From contig NZ_VDDA01000005.1 of assembly GCF_006151805.1 (NCBI RefSeq), positions 124,001 through 188,000 of the forward strand: a DNA stretch of 64,000 nt. Direction: 5' to 3'. Both the position numbers and the translations under genes were made by a program. Every line of letters begins with the position of its first letter. Positions within the stretch are counted from its first letter, which is position 1. Of this stretch, positions 1 to 7,717 are shown piece by piece. Origin of the DNA: Methylobacterium terricola (GTDB lineage Bacteria > Pseudomonadota > Alphaproteobacteria > Rhizobiales > Beijerinckiaceae). Under the pieces are notes generated by a model. The model saw nothing but the letters and a program-made list of their open reading frames with translations. It did no database searches and was not told the origin of the DNA.

Positions 1-1562
1 GAGTTGGCGATCAGGCCGTCGAACGCCTCGATCACCCGGGCGACGAAGTTGCGGCGGCGCTGCTGCGCGCCGGCCGGGATGCCGGAGGCCGAGAGGCAGA
101 TGTCGCATTCGGTCGGCGACCGGGCGGCGATGTCGCAATAGCGGCCGCGATGGTCGAGCAGGTTGAACTGGCTGCAGACGAGGTAGAAGTCGTGCAGCGT
201 GTACAGGGACGGGACGCCGCAGGCCCGGGCGATCAGCGGCAGCGACAGTGGCATGCCGAGCAGGTGCTGGAAATGCACCAGGTCGATGTCGTTCTCGATC
301 AGGATCTGCTCGAAGACGCGCTCGTGGCCTGCATCGTGCAGGGTCCCCGGGCCGGCCGGCTCGGGAACGCCGTAGAGGTGCTGCTCGCCGGTGCGGTGGG
401 CGATCAGCGTGTAGGCGGCCGTGCCGTCGATCACCCGCGGATACAGCGTGAGGACGTCGAATTCGCCCGCTCCCGCGGCGAGTTCCTGCTGGTAGACCTC
501 GACCCCGCCGCCGGGCTGGTGCCCCTGGACGTTGTGGGTGACGAGCAGGACCCGCTTGCGCGCGCGCCTCGAGCCGGTCGGGACCCGTGCGGCGACCGAT
601 GCCGGGATCTCGGCCAGCCCCGCCACGAGGGCGGCGATGCGGTGGTCGTAGAGGTGCTCGGCGAGCGCCCGGCTGCGGGCGGCCTGCGCCATGGCGATGC
701 GCGCCTCGGGATGATCGAGCGCCCACGTGATCCGCGCGAGCAACTCGTCCTCGTTGTCGCAGAACGCGATCTCGTCCTCGCCGAAGTAGCGCATCGCCTC
801 GGCGCGGCCGCCGAGCGCGACCTGGAACGCCCCGGCGAGCGCGTTCTCGAACAGGCGGGGCGGCGGGGTCGAGCCGCTGGCCTGGTCGGTGCGGGCCGAG
901 GAGAACTTGCGCTCCAGGCTCAGGGTGATCCGGCTGCGATTGGCGATGCGGGCGAGTTCCGGGTTCGGTACGCGCCAGTTGGTCGCGAGCCCCGGATCGC
1001 CGAGCACCACCGGCGGCAGGTGCGGGTTGGTGGGCAGGCCAATCTTCATCCGCAGCGGCCGCTTCACGCCGTCGAGGATGCGGTTGATCGTGTCGACCCG
1101 GTTCGGCCAGGCGGTGCCGACGAAGCAGAGGTCGTAGAGGAAGAACGCGTCGTCGAGGACGGGCGGATGGTCGTGGAACAGCCGGCTGCCCGCCAGCGGC
1201 AGGTGCTGCCCGCGTGCGCCGTAGGCCGGCAGGCAGCCGAGGTCGTTGGTGAAGACGAGGTCGAACGGCGCGGCGACCCGCAGGTTCTCCTCGAGCTCGT
1301 AGGGGTCCTCGGTGGTCCACAGGACCGAGCGGACCGCCATCGCGCAGAGGCGGCCGAGCACCGCGAGGTCGGCGCCGGCGCCGCCCAGCGCCAGGACCGT
1401 GTCGCAGCCCTCGCGCCGGAACAGGTCGACGGCGTTGCCGTAATCGGCTTGGCGGACCCGCTCCACCGCCGGGTGGCGCCGCAGCGCATCCACGATCGCG
1501 AGCGCGATGTAGGAATTGTGGGTCTGCGCTGCCGTATCCAGCACGAGAATGCGGTAGGTCAT
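1..1562 (-). CDS. Two-domain glycosyltransferase (CgeB-like plus GT4-like), partial at window edge
   Basis: Minus-strand reading frame starting at the ATG whose complement is 1560-1562; it stays open to base 3, so about 520 N-terminal residues are visible and the C-terminus lies outside the window. The first ~330 residues resemble CgeB/DUF3880-type glycosyltransferases, with LWTTEDPYELEEN and later PPPRLFENALAGAFQVA, the usual acceptor-side block of this fold. A second domain starts at about residue 340 with VTHNVQGHQPGGGVEVYQQ, the glycine-rich N-terminal loop of GT4 enzymes. Probable cytoplasmic enzyme of surface-polysaccharide or glycan synthesis. The N-terminal half is paralogous to the next gene downstream on the same contig (1641-2669), which points to tandem duplication. 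Donor and acceptor sugars are unknown. Confidence 0.75.
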   Translation of the reverse strand, partial: MTYRILVLDTAAQTHNSYIALAIVDALRRHPAVERVRQADYGNAVDLFRREGCDTVLALGGAGADLAVLGRLCAMAVRSVLWTTEDPYELEENLRVAAPFDLVFTNDLGCLPAYGARGQHLPLAGSRLFHDHPPVLDDAFFLYDLCFVGTAWPNRVDTINRILDGVKRPLRMKIGLPTNPHLPPVVLGDPGLATNWRVPNPELARIANRSRITLSLERKFSSARTDQASGSTPPPRLFENALAGAFQVALGGRAEAMRYFGEDEIAFCDNEDELLARITWALDHPEARIAMAQAARSRALAEHLYDHRIAALVAGLAEIPASVAARVPTGSRRARKRVLLVTHNVQGHQPGGGVEVYQQELAAGAGEFDVLTLYPRVIDGTAAYTLIAHRTGEQHLYGVPEPAGPGTLHDAGHERVFEQILIENDIDLVHFQHLLGMPLSLPLIARACGVPSLYTLHDFYLVCSQFNLLDHRGRYCDIAARSPTECDICLSASGIPAGAQQRRRNFVARVIEAFDGLIAN

Positions 1563-1640
1563 GCTCTGGGTGTGCCCGGGCAAGTGTCGGTCGTGATCCG
1601 GAGGGGCGCGGGCGCGGGGATGCCGGGCGGACCGGCGCCC

Positions 1641-2669
1641 CTACTCCGCCGCCATCGCGAGGACCGGCCCCTCGGCCGCGACCCGGCGCGGCAGCAGGCC
1701 GAGGAAGCGCAGTTCCGACAGGGCGGTCTCGGCCCGGTGCGCGTAGGTGTGCTCGGCGAGGGCGCGCGCTTGCGCCCGGGCGGCCACGGCCAGGAGCGAG
1801 GCGGGGTCGTCGAGTGCGCGCTCCAGCCAGCGCGCGAGGTCGCGGACCCCGTCGATCAGGATGATCTCGCGGTCGCGCTCGAAGTAGTCGAGCACCTCGA
1901 GGCTCTCGGCGACGTAGGCCTGCGCCGAGCCCATCAGCGCGACCTCGAAGGTCCGCGGGCCCGGGGTCGAGGGTGCCAGGTTGAAGCGGGCATTCGCGAT
2001 GCTGAGGTCGCGGCCGATATTGAGCGTCAGGCAGGACCGCGCCGCCGCGTCGGCGAAGGCGGCCGGCGACAGGCGCTCGTTATGGGCGAAGGACAGGTCC
2101 CGCGGCCACTGGTCCCCGGCGATGTAGGTCCGATAGCGGCGGAGCAGGCCCGCCCCCTCGCGCAGGAAGTCGATCCGGTTCCGATACGCGTAGCCGCAGA
2201 AGAACAGCGCCAGGTCGCGCCGGGCCGCCTCGTCGACCGGACGCAGATGGGTGTGCGGGCAGCCCGCGAGGGGCAGGTGCGCCGCCGGCACGTCGCCGTA
2301 ATGCATCGCCGCCCAGCGATCGGTGTTGAACACGATGTCGGCGATGCCGCGCAGACGGAACGCGTAGTCGAACTCGTAGGGGTCATCATGCAACCAGAAG
2401 GCGAGTATCGCCCCGGCCCGGTCGGCGAAGCGGCGCAGGGCCCGCAGGTTGCTCGCATCGACCGCGACGCCGCCCACCGCCAGGACGAGGTCGGCATCGC
2501 GCATCGCCGCCGGATGGGCGAGCGCTTCGCACCCCATCTCGCGCACGATCACCCGGTGGGCGCCGAGATCGCGAAAGCCTTGCACGACGTAACGCCGGAT
2601 CGCCGCATTCGTATTGATGCGGTCTTCGACGGTTCCGGTGACGACGACGGTGAGCGGTCTCTCGATCAT
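1641..2669 (-). CDS. CgeB-family glycosyltransferase
   Basis: 342-residue protein of the CgeB/DUF3880 plus Glyco_trans_1_2 type. Visible blocks: FWLHDDPYEFDYAFRLRG at about residue 91, HLPLAGCP near 134, and a C-terminal donor-site block with PGPRTFEVALMGSAQAYVAE followed by DYFERDREIILI, a common pattern in this family. No signal peptide or membrane segment. It lies 78 bp upstream of the larger glycosyltransferase and shares its N-terminal pattern, so both were probably produced by duplication and act in one glycan pathway. The start has only a weak ribosome site. Substrate unknown. Confidence 0.72.
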   Translation of the reverse strand: MIERPLTVVVTGTVEDRINTNAAIRRYVVQGFRDLGAHRVIVREMGCEALAHPAAMRDADLVLAVGGVAVDASNLRALRRFADRAGAILAFWLHDDPYEFDYAFRLRGIADIVFNTDRWAAMHYGDVPAAHLPLAGCPHTHLRPVDEAARRDLALFFCGYAYRNRIDFLREGAGLLRRYRTYIAGDQWPRDLSFAHNERLSPAAFADAAARSCLTLNIGRDLSIANARFNLAPSTPGPRTFEVALMGSAQAYVAESLEVLDYFERDREIILIDGVRDLARWLERALDDPASLLAVAARAQARALAEHTYAHRAETALSELRFLGLLPRRVAAEGPVLAMAAE

Positions 2670-2724
2670 GGCGGCAGCGTCCCAGATGACGGGTTTGATC
2701 GCAGCGTCTCGCGATAGACGAAAA

Positions 2725-3411
2725 CTAGGCGGCCGCTCGGCTCAAGACCGTCCGAGGAAGCAGAGCGGTACGGAACACCTCGGCCCACGCCTCGTCGTCG
2801 CCGAGCACGTGCGGATTGGGGTGGTCGAGCCGGTGGAGGCGGACGGCCGGGTCCGGATCGGCCCCGGCGCCGTCCCGGTCGGTGACGAAATGAATCTCGC
2901 CGGCCAGGCCGAGCGTGTCGGTCACCGCCTGCGTCAGGGCGGCCATCGCCTCCGCGCTGAAATGGAAATCCATCGACGGCGACACCCGGGTCACCACGTC
3001 GAGATTCGCCTGCGTGTTGGAGACGAAGAACAGGCAGCGCCGGAACCGCTTCAGCTCCGCGAACCGGTCGAGCAGGTAGGCGAATTTCGCCCGCGTCGCC
3101 TCGAAGGTCTCGTCGAGCGCGATGACGTCGTCCCGCGTGAATTCATGCCAGAAATGCAGGTTGTGCGCCGGCCAGTAGAAGTTCGGATGACACACGATCT
3201 CCCGCGGGTGATCCGGGAAGCGGCCCCCCGCGCGCATCCAGCTGGCGAAGCTGCGGGGTGGCATGATCAGCCAGTCGAACGGTCCGGTCGCCCGCGTCAG
3301 CGGCTCGCCGGTCAAGCTCGACAGCAGATCGACGTGACGGTCGATTTGCCAGGCGGTCTGGCACGAGACGCCGAGGCTGATGATAGCCGTCCGTTGACCG
3401 AATGCAGACAT
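2725..3411 (-). CDS. DUF1796 family putative cysteine peptidase
   Basis: 228-residue protein beginning with ISLGVSCQTAWQIDRH and, some 25 residues later, GPFDWL; this spacing of an early SLG-x-x-C and a PFDW block is the hallmark of the DUF1796 (papain-like putative cysteine peptidase) family. Cys17 and the His-rich HNLHFWHEF segment near residue 82 are candidate catalytic residues. An AAGGA ribosome site lies 6 bp before the ATG. It ends 56 bp before the glycosyltransferase gene and probably belongs to the same transcription unit; DUF1796 proteins are often found in glycan clusters. Enzymatic activity is not established for most members. Confidence 0.68.
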   Translation of the reverse strand: MSAFGQRTAIISLGVSCQTAWQIDRHVDLLSSLTGEPLTRATGPFDWLIMPPRSFASWMRAGGRFPDHPREIVCHPNFYWPAHNLHFWHEFTRDDVIALDETFEATRAKFAYLLDRFAELKRFRRCLFFVSNTQANLDVVTRVSPSMDFHFSAEAMAALTQAVTDTLGLAGEIHFVTDRDGAGADPDPAVRLHRLDHPNPHVLGDDEAWAEVFRTALLPRTVLSRAAA

Positions 3412-3744
3412 ACGAGTTCCTTCGTGAACTCTCGACGGGACCGTCGTTATTCTGGGATGTTCGGCGCGTCACGGGTGGCTCGGGCGGCCAGCACTGTGCG
3501 GTCCGAATCGTTGGCGTACCCCCACTCTGGTTGCGCCAAAAAATTTTTGCAACCCCAGATATGATTGATGAACCCTTGGCGGGCCGCCCCGGGGCCCGCC
3601 GCGACCCGGTCGCCCGTCGCGATGTGGCGTGCAAGCAACAGTCGATTTTATCGCGACGATGCAATCGAAAGATGCGCCATGCTCGCTTGACAGCTCAATC
3701 CCAGGTTGTGCAGCCTGTGCTTGTCAAAGAGACGGGGGAAAGCT
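3412..3744. other. Divergent intergenic region, 333 bp
   Basis: Lies between the divergent DUF1796 and Hint genes, so it should hold both promoters. Visible structures: GGTTGC (3529-3534) pairing with GCAACC (3549-3554) around an A/T-rich core, and TCGATT (3642-3647) with AATCGA (3663-3668). I see no convincing -35/-10 pair and no coding sequence. Confidence 0.4.
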
Positions 3745-5154
3745 GTGGCTGTAACATTCGACAACACGATCTTCGGCGCCAATCAGGCGGAGACAGGAAC
3801 TATTCTTGCTGGGAGCTTCACGGGGCTCAGCCTGCTCTCGGGTGTGGCTCCCGTGACCATCAACGGCACGATCGATCAGCCGAACTCGCAGGTCACCGTC
3901 AACCTCGATGCGGCGGGCCTGACGGCGACCGGCGCGACCGGCACCTATGCCGGATTCAGCCAGATTCCCAACAGCACCGACTATCTCTACTACTTCAACG
4001 TGAATGGCGGCGGCCTGGCGCTTCCGGTCACGATCGGCGTGACCGGGGGCGCCCTCCCCGGCCTGACGGTCGGCGCCGCCGTCGACTCCTCCAACGTCAC
4101 CGCCCCGGTCGGGCCCAACACGCCTTGCTTCGTGACCGGCACGTTGATCCGCACCGCCGGCGGCGAGGTCCCGGTCGAGCAGCTTTCGGTCGGCGACCTC
4201 GTGGTGACGGCGTCGGGCGCGCAGGTTCCGATCCGCTGGATCGGCCACCGCCGGGTCGCCTGCGACCGCCACCGCGATCCTCATGCCGTCTGGCCGGTGC
4301 GGATCCTGGCCGGCGCCTTCGGCGATGGCCTGCCGCTGCGGGATCTCTGGCTCTCGCCGGACCACGCGGTCTGCCTCGACGACGCGGCGCTGATCCCGGT
4401 CAAGCACCTCGTCAACGGCGCCACCGTCGCCCAGGTGCCGCAGAATGCCGTCACCTACTGGCATGTCGAGCTCGCCAGCCACGACATCCTGCTCGCCGAG
4501 GGCCTGCCGGCCGAGAGCTTCCTCGATACCGGCATCCGCGCCGGCTTCGAGAATGGCGGTGCGGTGATCGCGCTCCACCCCGACTTCGCGCCGCGGACCC
4601 ACGCCGATTTCTGCCGGCCGCTGGTCCAGGGCGGGGCGTTCGTGGCGGAGATCCGCGCCCGGCTGGCCGCGCGGGCGGCCGTGCTCGGCTGGACCGTCAC
4701 CCGGGATCCCGACCTGCATCTCGTCGCCGACGGTGCGGTGATCCGGCCGGTATCGACCGGGGACGGGGCCGAGTTCCGCATCCCGGCGGAGACCCGCGAG
4801 CTGCGTCTGGTGTCGCGCAGCTTCAGCCCGTACCTGCGCGACCCGGCGACCGGCGACCGCCGCCGTCTCGGCGTGCCGGTGCGCGGCCTCTCCCTGCGCG
4901 ATGCGGCCGGCTTCGCCCGGACTGTCGCGGTGGAGGATGCGGCGCTCGCGACCGGCTTCAGCTTCGTGCAGGGTCAGGCGGAGGATCGCTGGCGCTGGAC
5001 GGACGGCGACGCCGTGCTCCCGGCGGCGCTGTGGGCCGGGGCGCAGGGCGAAGTCTCCCTCGCGGTCGCGCTGGTCCCGGCGAGCCACTGGGCCGGAGAC
5101 GGCGTCTACGCCTTCGCCGCGCCGGCGGTCGCGCGGCAGGCCCAGGCGGCGTAG
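3745..5154 (+). CDS. Hint (hedgehog/intein-type) domain protein
   Basis: 469 residues. GTG start chosen because GGGGGAA ends about 4 bp upstream and the region before it does not look like protein. Residues 1-125 are rich in Gly, Thr, Val and Asn, like a secreted beta-structure. A Hint_2-type module starts at Cys128 (CFVTGTLIRTAGGEVPVEQL) and continues with SVGDLVVTASGAQVPIRWIGHRRV and LSPDHAVCLDD, which carry the expected Cys and His positions of self-splicing or self-cleaving Hint folds. The ~200-residue C-terminal part is conserved in alphaproteobacterial Hint_2 proteins but has no known role. No N-terminal signal peptide is evident, so export (type I?) is only a guess. Confidence 0.78.
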   Translation: MAVTFDNTIFGANQAETGTILAGSFTGLSLLSGVAPVTINGTIDQPNSQVTVNLDAAGLTATGATGTYAGFSQIPNSTDYLYYFNVNGGGLALPVTIGVTGGALPGLTVGAAVDSSNVTAPVGPNTPCFVTGTLIRTAGGEVPVEQLSVGDLVVTASGAQVPIRWIGHRRVACDRHRDPHAVWPVRILAGAFGDGLPLRDLWLSPDHAVCLDDAALIPVKHLVNGATVAQVPQNAVTYWHVELASHDILLAEGLPAESFLDTGIRAGFENGGAVIALHPDFAPRTHADFCRPLVQGGAFVAEIRARLAARAAVLGWTVTRDPDLHLVADGAVIRPVSTGDGAEFRIPAETRELRLVSRSFSPYLRDPATGDRRRLGVPVRGLSLRDAAGFARTVAVEDAALATGFSFVQGQAEDRWRWTDGDAVLPAALWAGAQGEVSLAVALVPASHWAGDGVYAFAAPAVARQAQAA

Positions 5155-5848
5155 GGCCCGCCTCCGGGCGCTCCGCAAAAGCGAGACGGCAGGACGCCCC
5201 GCGCGTCCTGCCGCACGCGTCCGGGCGGACCGGGCCGGCGCACGGCTCGCTGGCCCGCCTCCGGTCTCGTGTCGTCGTCGGGCGGATGCCTCATACCCTT
5301 GCGCCTTGGCATCGGCACGTCGATGCCAAGGCGTCCGGCGCATCGGCGCCGGCGCCCGTTCGGGCTTGCCTTGCGCCGTCGAACGGGGCCGTTCGACGGC
5401 GCGGCGGTATGAGTCGGCGCGCCCCCGTCGAACCGGGCACCGGGAAACGCCACATCTCTTGCCGACATCTGGCGCCGAAGCCACTCGCTGACGTCGTCTG
5501 CAAGCCTCGTCGCCCGCTTCGATCCAGGCGACCTCCGCGAGCCAGGCTCCTCCCGGTGCGGGGGGAGGCCCGGACAACGTGCAAGATCTGCGGTGACGAG
5601 GCGCGAGACGTCCGGCAATGCCGGATGACATCGCGGCGACCGGTGCGGGTCCGATCGCTCCTCTGGCCGAAGATCGTAGTCGAGCCGTCCCCGTGATCGC
5701 TCTCCTCGACCGCGCGCGCGCGCCGGTGCCGGACCTGCGGCGCAATCTCGCAGGGGTTGCATCCACTCGGTGATGGGCGCAGGACTAGAAACCGGGACGC
5801 ATAGATAAACTATACCAGTACGACCGAAGGCGTTTCCGGGGGGAGCCG
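5155..5848. other. Long intergenic region, 694 bp, with hairpin pair
   Basis: No reading frame here looks like a real protein; those present are Arg/Ala/Pro-rich antisense-type frames. The region holds two strong hairpins listed separately at 5291-5412. The 150 bp before the PAS gene at 5849 should contain its promoter, but I cannot identify boxes with confidence. Confidence 0.5.
5291..5412. repeat. Two hairpins arranged as an inverted pair
   Basis: Hairpin 1: CGCCTTGGCATCG (5302-5314) pairs perfectly with 5321-5333 around a 6-nt loop. Hairpin 2: GCGCCGTCGAACGG (5373-5386) pairs perfectly with 5389-5402. The flanks are also mirrored: TCATACC at 5291-5297 and GGTATGA at 5406-5412. The block is therefore an inverted pair of hairpin-bearing units. 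Neither stem is followed by a T run, so simple intrinsic termination is unlikely. Confidence 0.7.
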
Positions 5849-6505
5849 ATGCGATCGACTGTGCCGCGAGCCGCGCCCGGCTTCGTCCTCGGGGCGCTCG
5901 CCGCCTCTCAAGTGAGCACGTGGGAGACCGACGTGGCGCTCGAGCGGACGATGACGGACGCCGCGACGGCAGCCCTGTTCGGCCTGGATCCGTCGGAGGC
6001 GGAGCAGGGATTGCCGCTGGCGCATTTCCTCGACGCCATCCATCCGGACGACCGCGAGATGGTGCGCCGGCGGATCGCCGTGATCAGCGAGCAGGGCGGG
6101 CTGTTCGTGGTCGAGTACCGGACCTGTCCGGCACCGGGGATGATCCGCTGGGTCCTGGCGCGGGGCCGCTACGAGCACGACCGCTTCACCGGCAGCATGG
6201 TGGGGCGCGGGATCGTCATCGACATCACCGAGAGCAAGCTCGACGGCCATGTCGAGGACCGCGCCTTCTTCCTGGCCGAACAGGGTCCGGTCGAGGAGAT
6301 TCCGGTCGTAGACCAGGCGGCCCGAGAGGGTTCGCCCGGCGATGATGCGGCCGGCCTGGCCCGGCTCGACCGGGCCGCCGCCCACGCCATCGCGACCCGC
6401 GAGGCGATCGACGGCCTGGACGAGCGGGACAAGGGCGAGCTGCGCGGGCTCGTCGACTTGCTGCTCCTGAGTCTCGGGCGGGCCCTCGCCCGGCGGATCG
6501 GCTGA
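5849..6505 (+). CDS. PAS-domain protein without output domain
   Basis: 218 residues with one PAS_3-type fold at about 20-130: FGLDPSEAEQGLPLAHFLDAI, then HPDDRE, EYRTCPAPGMIRWVLARGRYE and GIVIDITESK, the typical PAS core and PAC end. After a variable linker the C-terminus forms a hydrophobic helix (GLVDLLLLSLGRALARRIG). No kinase, cyclase, HTH or chemoreceptor module follows. A GGGGGGAG ribosome site lies 4 bp before the ATG. The convergent gene at 6845-7498 is a paralogue with the same layout. Possible sensor partner of another protein; ligand and partner are unknown. Confidence 0.75.
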   Translation: MRSTVPRAAPGFVLGALAASQVSTWETDVALERTMTDAATAALFGLDPSEAEQGLPLAHFLDAIHPDDREMVRRRIAVISEQGGLFVVEYRTCPAPGMIRWVLARGRYEHDRFTGSMVGRGIVIDITESKLDGHVEDRAFFLAEQGPVEEIPVVDQAAREGSPGDDAAGLARLDRAAAHAIATREAIDGLDERDKGELRGLVDLLLLSLGRALARRIG

Positions 6506-6532
6506 CGCCCGGTCGTCCAGCCCGCGACACGC

Positions 6533-6622
6533 GCGCATTGTCGACGGAGCGGATCCCGGTCCGTCGCAGACGACACGGCCAGACGAAAGATGTCGAGCAG
6601 CGCCCGGCTGCAGCGGCGCGGG
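6533..6622 (+). repeat. Dispersed repeat family A, copy 1
   Basis: Aligns along its length with the reverse complement of 23655-23762 and 30970-31059, and in its first half with 26953-27050. Core: an imperfect palindrome with CGACGGA (6542-6548) and TCCGTCG (6560-6566), then a block beginning TCGAGCAGCGCCCG that is identical at 23657-23670. Similar palindromes are abundant between genes in Rhizobiales. Confidence 0.65.
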
Positions 6623-6626
6623 CCGC

Positions 6627-6691
6627 GAGACTTGGCCGCGAGACTTGGCCGCAAGCATTGGTCACGAGACTTGGACATGAGACTTGGCGGC
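6627..6691 (+). repeat. 13-bp tandem repeat, five units
   Basis: Five consecutive 13-bp units with consensus GAGACTTGGCCGC start at 6627, 6640, 6653, 6666 and 6679. Units 1 and 2 are identical, unit 3 is degenerate (AAGCATTGG), and units 4 and 5 keep GAGACTTGG with variable last four bases. The array lies between two convergent genes and directly follows repeat A copy 1. Confidence 0.8.
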
Positions 6692-6844
6692 TGCGATGCC
6701 GGCAGGCCGCTGCTGCGTCTCCCGCCACTATCCGTTCCCGGACCTCCTTCCTCGGTCGTGGGCAAGGGAGGAGCGGCTGACGACGAACCGTGGGTCCGAC
6801 GACCCGGCTCCGGTCCAGGTCGTCCCGGCGCGCCGCCGCGCCGG

Positions 6845-7498
6845 TCAGCGCCGGCGTTTCCCGCCGGCGTCCTTCACCAGCTTTGCCAGCTCGTGGCCGA
6901 GCTCCATCAGCAGCATGTCGGCGAGCTTCAGCAGGAACGGCCGCCGCGCCGTCGCCAGCAGCTCCCGCAGGGCCAGGCCCTGGTCGGCTGCCCGTTCCAG
7001 CACGTGGTCATCCCGGTTCGCCGGCTCCGGGACGAGGACCGGCCGCTCGTCGCGGCGATCGGTGATGTCGAGGATGATGCCGTGGCCGCGCAGCGGCCGT
7101 CCCTCGGCATCGTGGTAGAAGCGGCCCCGCGCCAGCACCCGGCGTACGGGTCCCCCGCGCGGACGGGTGCGGTACTCGGCTTCGACGACGCCCGAGGCCT
7201 CGGCCGCATGGCGCAGGCGCTCCGAGACCCACGCCCGATCCTCGGGATGGATGCCGGCCTCGTAATGCTCGATCGGGACACCCGCCCCCGCCGCGTGGAG
7301 ATCGAGCCCGAACAGGCCCGCCACCACGTCGTCGGCGTAGAGGCGGTTGCCCGCGATGTCCCAGTCCCAGCTCCCGACATGCCCGGGAAGCTTGGTCGTG
7401 TCGAGGAGCGGCAGCTCGTCGGGCAAAAGGGTATCGATGACGTGCATGCCTACCAGCCCCGGCATGGATGGCCAATCAGAGGTTGCGTTTGCCAGCAT
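6845..7498 (-). CDS. PAS-domain protein without output domain, paralogue of 5849-6505
   Basis: 217 residues. PAS core at about 35-150: GSWDWDIAGNRLYADD, FGLDLHAAGAGVPIEHYEAGI, HPEDRAW, EYRTRPRGGPVRRVLARGRF, GHGIILDITDRRD. As in the convergent paralogue, the protein ends in an amphipathic leucine-rich helix (LLKLADMLLMELGHELAKLV) and a basic tail, with no recognised output module. The gene converges on 5849-6505 across 339 bp of repeats. A perfect TATCAATTGATA palindrome lies about 19 bp upstream of the start. Function beyond small-ligand or redox sensing by PAS cannot be stated. Confidence 0.75.
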   Translation of the reverse strand: MLANATSDWPSMPGLVGMHVIDTLLPDELPLLDTTKLPGHVGSWDWDIAGNRLYADDVVAGLFGLDLHAAGAGVPIEHYEAGIHPEDRAWVSERLRHAAEASGVVEAEYRTRPRGGPVRRVLARGRFYHDAEGRPLRGHGIILDITDRRDERPVLVPEPANRDDHVLERAADQGLALRELLATARRPFLLKLADMLLMELGHELAKLVKDAGGKRRR

Positions 7499-7516
7499 AG
7501 GAAGTTCTTACGGTCA

Positions 7517-7528
7517 TATCAATTGATA
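7517..7528 (-). promoter_or_regulatory. 12-bp palindrome upstream of PAS gene
   Basis: TATCAATTGATA is a perfect palindrome in an unusually A/T-rich stretch 19-30 bp upstream of the minus-strand PAS gene. The position fits an operator or a site overlapping the core promoter. No matching regulator is identified. Confidence 0.35.
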
Positions 7529-7717
7529 AGGTAGCCGGGCGTTAATTCATGGGGTGTAATATAATTGACATAAATTGGAGGTGTCGTCGAGACGAGCGGT
7601 ACAACCGCTGCGGACCTGCCGCGCCCGGGTTCAGGCGGCGCTCGACGGATGGGCCGCGCCCGCCGACGCGGCCCTGGGAGAGATCGCCCGGCCCTCGGCG
7701 CGGCCCGGCGACCCGCG

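Noticed and set aside
150..2717. An 855-codon plus-strand open frame
   Set aside because: It is antisense to two recognisable glycosyltransferase genes, is Arg/Val/Glu/Gly-rich without any domain, and such frames are expected by chance at this G+C content.
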